Shown: in pieces, positions 10,401-18,600 of the stretch
Position numbering within the stretch: the first letter of the stretch is position 1
Layout: every line of letters starts with the position of its first letter
Origin: Amycolatopsis eburnea
Lineage (GTDB): Bacteria > Actinomycetota > Actinomycetes > Mycobacteriales > Pseudonocardiaceae
Direction: 5' to 3'
Assembly: GCF_003937945.1 (NCBI RefSeq)
Contig: NZ_RSEC01000063.1
Coordinates: 248,001-312,000, forward strand
Length of the DNA: 64,000 nt
The notes under the pieces: generated by a model
Told to the model about the DNA's origin: nothing
Database searches by the model: none
The model's input: only the letters and a program-made list of their open reading frames with translations
Position numbers and translations under genes: made by a program

Positions 10401-12686
10401 TTCTTCAGCGTCCTCAACCTGGTCCAGGCCTGGGGCGAGCCGGTGCGGCTCGACGTGCTGAGCACCGGCACCGCCGACGTCACCGGCACCGACCTGACCC
10501 GGCCCGAGCACGCGACCCTCGCGGGCATCGCGCGGGTGCTGCCGCTGGAGGTCCCCGGCACGGTCGTGCGGCGGATCGACGTCGAGGCCGTGACTGAGGA
10601 GGTCGTCGCCGAGCTGTTCCGCCCGGCCGACGCCGAGGTCGCCCTGCGGCGGGGCCGGCGCTGGGTCCTGGAGCACACGCAGGTCACCGTGCCCGAAGCG
10701 GCGCCGGTGCTGCGCGAGGGCGGCCGGTACCTGATCACCGGCGGTACCGGCGGCATCGGCGTCACCCTCGCCGAGGACTTCGCCCTGCGCGTCCGGGCGA
10801 AGCTGATCCTGCTGACCCGCACCGGACTGCCGCCGCGCGAGGAGTGGGACACCCGCGACGGAACCGACCGGACCGCGCGCGCGATCCGGGCGATCCGGCG
10901 GATGGAGGCGGCCGGTTCGGTGGTGCACGTCGTCGCCGCCGACGTCACCGACCCGGCGCGGCTGCGGGAGGTCCGGGAGCTGGCCGAACGGGAGTTCGGC
11001 GGGCTCGACGGCATCGTGCACGCGGCCGGGCTCCCCGGCGGCGGGGTGGCGGAGGTAAAGGAGCGGGCGGCCGCGGAAGCCGTGCTGGCCCCGAAGATCG
11101 GCGGGACGCTGGCGCTGGCCTCGGCGTTCGCCGACCTGCCGATGGACTTCGTCGCGCTCTGCTCGTCGGTCACGGCGGTCTCCGGCGACTTCGGGCAGGT
11201 CGACTACTGCGCGGCCAACAACTTCCTCGACGCCTACGCCCGCGGCGACCACGGCTGGCGGGCGCGGGTCGTCTCGCACAACTGGGGTGGCTGGGACGAG
11301 GTCGGCATGGCCGCCGAAGTGGCCGCGCCGACCACGATCCGCTCCACCCGCACGAAGGCGGACGGCCCGATCGCGCACCCGGTGCTCACCACGCGCACCG
11401 GCGAGGACTGCCACGGCCTGGTCTCGGCGGCCGCGCACTGGCTGCTCGACGAGCACCGCATCGCCGGCGTCCCGGTCGTCCCGGGCACCGGGCACCTGGA
11501 GACCGTGCGGGCGGCCGTCGAGGCGGCGCTGCCGAAGCCGGGTGACGGCCACGTCGTCGAGTTGCGCGATGTCGCTTTCCTGGAGCCGTTCTCGGTGCCG
11601 GAAGGCACGGTCGCGGAGTACCGGGTCGGCTTCGACGGTGACGGGTTCGCCGTGACCAGCCGCGCCGGCGGGGTGACGAAGACGCACGTCCGCGGCTCGG
11701 CGGGCTGGGTCCCGGCACCCGCGGCGTCCACTGTGGACCTCGACGCGGTGCGGGCCAGGACGAGCGTGCTCGACGACGGCAACGCCTTCGGCACCGGCCG
11801 GACCAGCATGGTCACCTTCGGCCCGCGGTGGGCGGCGCTGCGCACCCACCACGTCGGCACGCACGAGGAGCTGGCGTCGCTCGTCGCGCCGGTCTTCGAC
11901 CCCGGCTGGGGGCTGCACCCGGCGCTGCTCGACGTCGCGACCGCGTTCGGCCGCGGCCGGGGGAGCGGCACGTACCTGCCGATGAGCTACGGCCGGGTGG
12001 TCGTGCACGACGCGCTCCCGGCGAGCTTCCACAGCCACCTGCGCTACCGCGACTCCGGCGGTGACCAGGTCATCGCCGCGGACCTGACGCTGTGCGCCGA
12101 CGACGGCCGCGTCCTCGTCGAGATCGAGGACTTCGTGCTCCGCCAGGTCGACGAGGGCGCGGTCAGCGGCGGGCTCACGGCGCCCGCTTCCCGGTCCACT
12201 GTGGACTCCAGTGGCATCCGGCCGGTCGACGGCGCCGAGGCGTTCCTCCGGGCGTTGACGCCGGGGCTGGGCGGCCAAGTGGTGATCAGCACGCGCCCGG
12301 TGCGCGACCTGTTCGCCCGCCGGGTCACCGCCGAAGCCCTCGAAGAAACCGAAGAGGTCGCGGAGGTCGTCCAGCCGCAGTCCCAGGACGACTACGTCGC
12401 GCCGCGGACCGACCTCGAAGCCGAGATCGCGAGGCAGTGGGCCGAGGTGCTCGGGGTCGAGCGTATCGGCGTCCACGACGACTTCTTCGCCCTCGGCGGC
12501 AATTCCCTGGTCGCCATCCAGCTCATCGCCCAGGTCCGCAAGACCACCGGCGCCCGGCTGGCCATGAAGACGCTGTTCGAATCCTCCACGGTGGCCGCCC
12601 TCGTCGAGCGCATCGAAGAGCTGCGCGACGCCGCACTTTCACGTGAAAGGGCGGCCGAAACCACCATCCCCAAGCTCGAGCGCTGA
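7428..12686 (+). CDS. Type I PKS module, KS-AT-KR-DH-ACP
   Basis: 1752 residues. KS has Cys183 (HTACSTS), EAHGTG and KSNIGH. AT has GHSVG (Ser618) and HAFH at 714-717, the signature of malonyl-CoA selection. KR has GGTGGIG at 1105 and catalytic Tyr1260 (DYCAAN). DH has the HxxxGxxxxP motif (His1343) and Asp1502 in HPALLD. ACP has GGNS (Ser1693). All sites look intact, so the module should add one malonate and leave a trans-type enoyl thioester. KR lies before DH, the reverse of the common DH-KR order. GTG at 7428 is chosen: it overlaps the upstream stop by 4 bases and has AGGAGC in front; the frame is open much further upstream but only as a shadow. Confidence 0.93.
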   Translation: MTNDLEPGAEPIAIVGMAARVPGAGDLRQFWRNLVDGVESIKPATREELLARGADPATLDDPSWVNATTVVEGFDEFDADLFGMTSREAEITDPQHRVFLEACHSALTDGGYDPARYGGAIGVYGGTGRTGYLIENLLRNERVMASQHGGIGMSTGNQPSYLTTSVSYKLNLRGPSLAIHTACSTSLVAVHLACEALRNGECDLALAGGVNLEMPHGIGYMGVDGFTSPDGHVRAFDAGANGTVWSSGVGVVLVKRLSQALEDGDHIRAVVLGNAINNDGATKVGFSAPSVAGQTEAIAQAVGMAGVDPRTIGYVEAHGTGTALGDPIEITSLSTVYGHGVPDTGWCAIGSVKSNIGHLSQAAGVVALIKTVLAMEHGLIPPTINYEEPNPGIDFPNSPFHPATTVTKWEAADTPRRAGVSSFGVGGTNAHVVLEEAPAPRRHRRPHPAHLLRVSAKTPETLATAVERLADRLAGDVDLDLADVAHTLAAGRTEYPHRAVVVARDVEDAVDGLRDPRRLATGQAGELKVAFLFSGQGSQYAGMGAELYRSEPVFATAFDECCELSGLPGLKELVLGRGGDAELRETRYTQPALFAVEYALARLWLSWGVRPGAMLGHSVGEYVAATVAGVFTLADAMRLVVRRGELMQSMPAGAMLAVQLDEESVAKRLPDGLSIAGVNGPGTCVVAGPSAAVADFASLLKSSDVQCRELVTSHAFHSPMMDPILAEFTEAVAAVPRSAPSLPFLSNLTGGWITAEQATDPAYWAAHLRQAVRFGDCVRTLVGGGERWALVECGPGHQLAGLARGQVPKGLPAPQPSLPGRTDREGDVETLYAAAGLLWTHGVPVEPTTSGYRVPLPGYPYARKRYWVDPDPKGTVVQPAEPSGPLPLDEWFAVPSWRQAGPDLRREPFASCLAFVDDDVLPGLLRDAGVVVTEVRPGAEFAVTSTGFTLRPGVRADYDELVTALGERPERVVHAWALGGGETGMAAQERGFFSVLNLVQAWGEPVRLDVLSTGTADVTGTDLTRPEHATLAGIARVLPLEVPGTVVRRIDVEAVTEEVVAELFRPADAEVALRRGRRWVLEHTQVTVPEAAPVLREGGRYLITGGTGGIGVTLAEDFALRVRAKLILLTRTGLPPREEWDTRDGTDRTARAIRAIRRMEAAGSVVHVVAADVTDPARLREVRELAEREFGGLDGIVHAAGLPGGGVAEVKERAAAEAVLAPKIGGTLALASAFADLPMDFVALCSSVTAVSGDFGQVDYCAANNFLDAYARGDHGWRARVVSHNWGGWDEVGMAAEVAAPTTIRSTRTKADGPIAHPVLTTRTGEDCHGLVSAAAHWLLDEHRIAGVPVVPGTGHLETVRAAVEAALPKPGDGHVVELRDVAFLEPFSVPEGTVAEYRVGFDGDGFAVTSRAGGVTKTHVRGSAGWVPAPAASTVDLDAVRARTSVLDDGNAFGTGRTSMVTFGPRWAALRTHHVGTHEELASLVAPVFDPGWGLHPALLDVATAFGRGRGSGTYLPMSYGRVVVHDALPASFHSHLRYRDSGGDQVIAADLTLCADDGRVLVEIEDFVLRQVDEGAVSGGLTAPASRSTVDSSGIRPVDGAEAFLRALTPGLGGQVVISTRPVRDLFARRVTAEALEETEEVAEVVQPQSQDDYVAPRTDLEAEIARQWAEVLGVERIGVHDDFFALGGNSLVAIQLIAQVRKTTGARLAMKTLFESSTVAALVERIEELRDAALSRERAAETTIPKLER

Positions 12687-12696
12687 AGCAGGAGAC

Positions 12697-15681
12697 ATGA
12701 CCGACACGAAGGAATGGACGTTCCCGGCCTCGTTCGGGCAGGAGCGGATCTGGCTGTCGAACCAGCTCGCCCCGGCGTCCCCGGTGTACAACCTGCCCTG
12801 CCAGGTGCGGCAGGACCTGCCGCTCACCGAGGGGCAGTGGCGGGCCGCGCTCGGCGTGGTCGTCGGACGGCACGAGGCGCTGCGCACGGCGTTCCGGATG
12901 GACGGCGGCGAGCTCGTCCAGGTGGTGCACGCCGACGTCCCGATCGACGTCGAGGTGCACGACCTGCGTGACGTCGCCGCGCCTGAAGCCAGGGCGGCCG
13001 AGCTGGCCGAGGCGATCGCCCGCCGCGCGATCCCGCTGGACGCGGCGCCGCCGTGGCGAGCCCAGCTCTGCCGGCTCGGCGACGCCGACTGGCTGCTGAC
13101 CTTCGTCGTGCACCACGCGGTGTTCGACGCCGGATCCGTGCTGGTGCTGGCGAACGAGCTGAACGAAGCCTGCAACGCGGTGGCGGAAGGGCGGCTGCCC
13201 AAGCTGCCCGAACTGGCCATCCAGTACGCGGACTACTCGGCGTGGCAGCGTGGCCAGCTCCCGGTCGTGCGCGCGCAGCTGGACTACTGGCGCGAGCGGC
13301 TCGCCGGGCTCCCGCCGGTGCACAGCCTGCCCACCGACCGGCCGCGGCCCGCGGACTTCGGGTTCGACGGCGGCCAGGTCGACTTCACCCTGCCGGACGG
13401 CCTGCTCGACCGGGTCGCCGAAGTCGGCCGCGAGCTGTCGGCGTCCCCGTTCATGGTGCTGCTCGCCGGGTACACCGCACTCCTTTCGCGACTGTCCGGA
13501 GTGGACGACATCGTCGTCGGGGTGCCGGTCGCCGGCCGTGACCTGCCCGAGCTCGCGCCGCTGATCGGCATGTTCGTCAACCAGCTCGCGATCCGCGTCG
13601 ACTGCGGTGGCGACCCCGCGTTCGCCGAGCTGGTCGGCCGGGTCCGCACCGCGGTGCTCGACGCCATCGAGCACGGCCGCGTGCCGTTCCAGCTGGTCGC
13701 CGACGAGGTCCGCCCGGAACGCGACCCGGCGGTGCAGGCGCTCTACCAGCTCGGCTTCAACTTCATCCCCGACTCGGGCATCGAGCCGGTCCGCTACGCC
13801 ACCGCCAAGGACGACGTCGCCATCGACCTCACCGCGACCGGCGGCCGGCTGCTCTACCGCACCGACCTGTTCGACCGCGAGACGGCGGAGTCCATGGTGG
13901 ACCGGTTCCTGCGGGTGCTGGTGGCCGCGGTGGAGGACGCCTCGATCGCCGTGGCGGACCTGCCGCTGCTGTCGGAAGCCGAGCGCGCCCAGGTGGAATC
14001 GTGGAGCGGCTCGTCCACTTCGGACGCGCCGTTGTTCTTGGCGCGCTTCGAGGACCAGGTTCGCGCGACGCCGGACGCCGTCGCGGTGGATCTCGGCGGC
14101 ACGGTCCTGACGTACGCCGAGCTGAACGCGCGGGCCAACCGGGTCGCGCACCGCGTGGGGAGCGGTGGTGTGGTCGGTGTGTGCGCGCCGAACTCCGCGG
14201 ACCTCGTCGTGGGCATCCTCGGCGCGCTCAAGAGCGGCGCCGCCTACGTCCCGCTCGACCCGGCCAACCCGGCCGCGCGGCAGGAACTCGTCCTGGCCGA
14301 CGCCGGGGCGCGCGTGGTGCTGACCGCGGGTGCCGTGACCCTGGCCGCCGACACCCTCGCCCTCGACGATCCGGCGGTGTGGGCGGAGTCGTCAGACGAG
14401 AACCCCGCCCAGCCGGGCGCCGACGACGTCGCCTACGTCATCTACACCTCCGGCTCGACCGGCCGCCCCAAGGGCGTGCAGATCGGCCACCGGGCGCTCG
14501 CCACCTACCTGGGCTGGGCGCGCGAGGCGTACCCGAGTCTCGCGGGACGCGCGCTGCTGCACACGTCGGCGTCGTTCGACCTGACCGTCACGACGCTGCT
14601 CGGCCCGCTCACCGCCGGTGGCTCCATCGTGGACACCGGACGGCCGGACTTCGTCAAGGCCACCCCGACGCACCTCGCCGTGCTGCCGGAGGAGTCGTAC
14701 CCCACCGGGGACCTGGTGCTCGGCGGGGAAGCGCTGATGGGTGAGGCCGTGCGGCCGTTCGCGGGGATCTCCGTCACCAACGAGTACGGGCCGACCGAGG
14801 CGACCGTCGGCTGTGTCGCGCACCGCCTGGACGGCCCGGTCGACGGGCCGGTCCCGATCGGCCGCCCGATTCCCGGCACCAGGGCTTATGTCCTCGACGA
14901 GCGCCTGCGGCCGGTGCCGCCGGGCGTCGCGGGCCAGCTCCACCTGGCCGGGGCGCAGCTCGCGCACGGCTACCTGGGACTGCCCGAACTGACCGCCGAG
15001 CGGTTCCCGGAGGGCCCGTACGGGCGGATGTACGCCACCGGAGACCTCGCCCGCTGGCGCCGGGACGGCACCCTCGAGTACCTCGGCCGGACCGACGACC
15101 AGGTCAAGCTGCGCGGCTTCCGGATCGAGCCGGGCGAGGTGGAAGCGGCGCTGCGCGAGCTGCCGGAGATCCGGGACGCGGCGGTGGTGGTCCGCGAGGG
15201 CGCCCTCGTCGGGTACGTCGTCGGCAACGCGGACGGCGCGGCCGAAGCGCTGCGGGCCACGCTGCCGGACTACCTGGTCCCGACCGTGTTCGTCACGCTG
15301 GAAGCGCTGCCCGTGGCGGCGAGCGGCAAGCTCGACCGGGCCGCGCTGCCGGATCCGCAACTCGGTGGTGAAACGGAGTACGTGGCCCCGAGCACCGCGG
15401 CCGAAGAGCTGGTCGCCGAGGTGCTGGGCGAACTGCTGGGCATCGAGAAGCTCGGCGTGCACGACGACTTCTTCGCCCACGGCGGCAATTCGCTCCTCGC
15501 GATCCGCGCGATGGCCCGGATCCGCAAGCAGGTCGGCGTCGAGCTGCCGGTCCGCGGCTTGTTCTCGTTCACCACGGTGGCCGGGCTCGCCGCCGAGGTC
15601 GAACGCCGCCTGGAAGCCGACCTCGAGCAGCTCAGCGACGAAGAGGTCCGGGCCCAGCTGGCCGAAGGTGAGCAGGCGTGA
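12697..15681 (+). CDS. NRPS module C-A-PCP, predicted asparagine
   Basis: 994 residues. Condensation domain about 1-430 carries HHAVFDA (His139): the catalytic HHxxxD is intact but the usual following Gly is Ala. Adenylation domain about 440-880 has YTSGSTGRPK, EYGPTE and YATGD. Its specificity residues read D-L-T-K-V-G-E-V-G-K, one change from the well-established Asn code DLTKLGEVGK, so Asn is likely and Asp possible. The PCP has GGNS (Ser932). CAGGAGAC precedes the ATG by a normal spacing, ten bases after the previous stop. It should join Asn to the polyketide-extended intermediate and hand it to the Ser module encoded by the next, overlapping gene. Confidence 0.93.
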   Translation: MTDTKEWTFPASFGQERIWLSNQLAPASPVYNLPCQVRQDLPLTEGQWRAALGVVVGRHEALRTAFRMDGGELVQVVHADVPIDVEVHDLRDVAAPEARAAELAEAIARRAIPLDAAPPWRAQLCRLGDADWLLTFVVHHAVFDAGSVLVLANELNEACNAVAEGRLPKLPELAIQYADYSAWQRGQLPVVRAQLDYWRERLAGLPPVHSLPTDRPRPADFGFDGGQVDFTLPDGLLDRVAEVGRELSASPFMVLLAGYTALLSRLSGVDDIVVGVPVAGRDLPELAPLIGMFVNQLAIRVDCGGDPAFAELVGRVRTAVLDAIEHGRVPFQLVADEVRPERDPAVQALYQLGFNFIPDSGIEPVRYATAKDDVAIDLTATGGRLLYRTDLFDRETAESMVDRFLRVLVAAVEDASIAVADLPLLSEAERAQVESWSGSSTSDAPLFLARFEDQVRATPDAVAVDLGGTVLTYAELNARANRVAHRVGSGGVVGVCAPNSADLVVGILGALKSGAAYVPLDPANPAARQELVLADAGARVVLTAGAVTLAADTLALDDPAVWAESSDENPAQPGADDVAYVIYTSGSTGRPKGVQIGHRALATYLGWAREAYPSLAGRALLHTSASFDLTVTTLLGPLTAGGSIVDTGRPDFVKATPTHLAVLPEESYPTGDLVLGGEALMGEAVRPFAGISVTNEYGPTEATVGCVAHRLDGPVDGPVPIGRPIPGTRAYVLDERLRPVPPGVAGQLHLAGAQLAHGYLGLPELTAERFPEGPYGRMYATGDLARWRRDGTLEYLGRTDDQVKLRGFRIEPGEVEAALRELPEIRDAAVVVREGALVGYVVGNADGAAEALRATLPDYLVPTVFVTLEALPVAASGKLDRAALPDPQLGGETEYVAPSTAAEELVAEVLGELLGIEKLGVHDDFFAHGGNSLLAIRAMARIRKQVGVELPVRGLFSFTTVAGLAAEVERRLEADLEQLSDEEVRAQLAEGEQA

Positions 15682-18600
15682 CGACGATCGACGAGACCAG
15701 CAGCGCGGCCGCGCGCCGGGCGCTGCTGGAACGGCGGCTGCGGCGGCGCGCCGAGCCCGCCGCGACCATCACCCCGCGGCCGGACGGCGACCCCGTCCCG
15801 CTGTCGTACCAGCAGGAACGCGTCTGGTTCATGGAGCAGTTCGCGCCCGGGACCACGTCGTACCACATCCCGGTGCCGATCCGGCTCACCGGACGGCTCG
15901 ACGTCGGCGTCCTGCAGTCCGCTTTGGACAGTCTCCCGGCCCGGCACGAAGCTCTCCGCATGCGGTTCCCGGCCGGGGACGACGGCCAGCCGTCCGTCCG
16001 CCTGGAACCGGTCGTCACGGTTCCCTTGTCCATTGTGGACGCGGGTTCCGAGGAGGCCGCCCGTGCCGCGGTCGACGCCGCCGCGGCCGAGCCGTTCGAC
16101 CTGGCTTCCGGCCCGCTGCTGCGCGCGACCCTGGTGCGCGTGAGCGACGACGAGCACCTCCTCGCCGTGTGCACGCACCACATCGTCGGCGACGGCTGGT
16201 CGGTCGACCTGCTGCTGCGCGACCTCGCGGCGGCCTACCACGGGACGGCGGCCGCGCTGCCCGCGCTGTCCATCGGCTACGGCGACTTCGCGCACTGGCA
16301 GCGCCGGACGCTGACCGGCGCCGAACTGGACCGGCAGCTCGACCACTGGCAGGAAACCCTCCGCGGCGTCGAACCCCTGGAGCTGCCCACCGACCGGCCG
16401 CGGCCGGCGACGCAGGCGTTCGACGGCGCGATCCACGAGTTCTTCGTCGAAAAGGACCTCGTGGGGGCGCTCGGCGACCTGAGCCGCGAGCACGGCGTCA
16501 CGCTGTTCATGACGCTGCTGGCCGCCTACCAGGTCCTGCTGTCCCGGTACTCCGGTCAGGAGGACTTCGCCGTCGGCTCGTCGTCGGCCGGGCGCGGGCT
16601 GCCCGAGCTGGAAGGCGTGGTCGGCATGTTCATCAACATGCTGCCGCTGCGCGCCCAGCTCGACGGCGACCCGGGCTTCACCGAGCTGCTGACGCGGACC
16701 CGGCGGCACGTGCTCGACGCGTTCGACCACGCCGACGTCCCGTTCGAACGCCTGGTGAACGCCCTCGGCGTCCCGCGGGACGTGAGCCGTTCGCCGGTGT
16801 TCCAGGCGATGTTCGTGCTGCAGAACTACGAGATGGGCCGGCTGGGCACGGCCGGTAAGTCCGAAGTGGACTTCCGCTGGCTGCCGATGGACCTGCCCGC
16901 AACGCGGTTCGACTTCGAGTTCCACGCCATCGAGGTCGAGTCCGGGCTGATCGCCAAGTTCGTGTACAACACCGCGCTGTTCGGCGCGGAGACCGTCGCC
17001 GGGATGGCCGGGCGCCTGGTCACGCTGCTGCGCTCGATCACCGCCGACCCCACACGACCGGTGTCCGAACTGGACATCCTGGGGGACCAGCGCGACCTGG
17101 TCCTCAACCGCTGGAACGACACGGCGGGGGAGATCCCGCCGGGCACGCTCCACTCGCTCGTCGAAGCGCAGGCGGCCCGCACGCCGGACGCGCCCGCGCT
17201 GACGTTCCGCGGTGACTCACTGTCCTACCGGGACCTCGACGCCCGCGCCAACGGCGTGGCGCACCGCCTGCGTGAGCTGGGCGTCGGACCGGGCACGCTG
17301 GTCGGCGTCTTCGCGAACCGCTCGTTCGAGCTGGTCACCGGCCTGCTCGGCGTGCTGAAGGCGGGCGGCGCCTACGTTCCGCTCGACCCGGAGTACCCCG
17401 CGGACCGGCTCGCGTTCATGCTCGAAGACGCGGCCGCGCCGGTCGTCCTGACCCAGGCCGCGCTCCGGGAGAGCCTCCCGCCGAGCGCCGCCACCGTCGT
17501 CGTCCTCGACGACATCAGCGGTCCGGCCGAGCCGGTGGAACCCCTGGCGAGCGCGGACGATCCCGCGTACGTCATCTACACCTCGGGGTCCACCGGGCGG
17601 CCGAAGGGCGTGCCGAACGGGCACCGCGGCATCGTCAACCGGCTCGACTGGATGCAGCGCGAGTACGGGCTCGACGGCTCGGACGCGGTGCTGCAGAAGA
17701 CGCCGGCGAGCTTCGACGTCTCCGTGTGGGAGTTCTTCTGGCCGCTCATGACCGGTGCCCGGCTGGTGCTGGCCGAACCCGGCGGGCACAAGGACGCGGC
17801 GTACCTGCGTGAACTCCTCGACACCGAGGGGATCACGACCGCGCACTTCGTGCCGTCGATGCTGACGTTGTTCCTCGCGGAGCCCGGCATCGAGTCGGTG
17901 ACGGCGCTGCGCCGGGTGGTCTGCAGCGGCGAGGAACTCCCGCTCGACACCGCCCGCGAGTTCGTCCGGCGGCTGCCGCACTGCGAACTGCACAACCTGT
18001 ACGGCCCGACCGAAGCCGCGATCGACGTCACCGCCTGGCACTGCACCGCCGAAGCGCTCTCCGACGTCGCGTCCGTGCCGATCGGGGCGCCGATCCGCAA
18101 CCTCCGGATCTACGTCCTCGACCAGCGCGGCAACCCGTGCCCGGTCGGCGTGCCCGGTGAGCTCCACATCGCCGGCGCCGGGCTCGCGCTCGGCTACCAC
18201 AACCGGCCGGAGCTGACGGCGGAGCGGTTCGTCGCCGATCCGTTCCACGGCGGCCGGATGTACCGCACCGGTGACCTTGCGCACTGGCGGGCCGACGGCA
18301 CGATCGCGTTCCTCGGCCGCCTGGACCACCAGGTCAAGCTGCGCGGCCTCCGCATCGAACTCGGCGAAATCGAAGCCCGGATGCGGGAGCAACCCGGCGT
18401 GGCCGACGCCGTCGTGCTCGTCCGCGAGGACACGCCGGGGGACAAGCGCCTGGTCGGCTACGTGATCGGCGACGCGGACGGCCTGCGGACCGCGTTGAAG
18501 GAGACGCTGCCGGACTACATGGTGCCGCCGTCCTTCCTCACCCTCGACGCGCTGCCGCTGACGCCGAACGGGAAGCTCGACCGCAAGGCGCTGCCCGCGC

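Noticed and set aside
6927..12476. 1849-codon - strand open frame opposite the PKS module
   Set aside because: Same shadow effect. No conserved domain in its translation; the + strand frame carries intact KS, AT, KR, DH and ACP sites.
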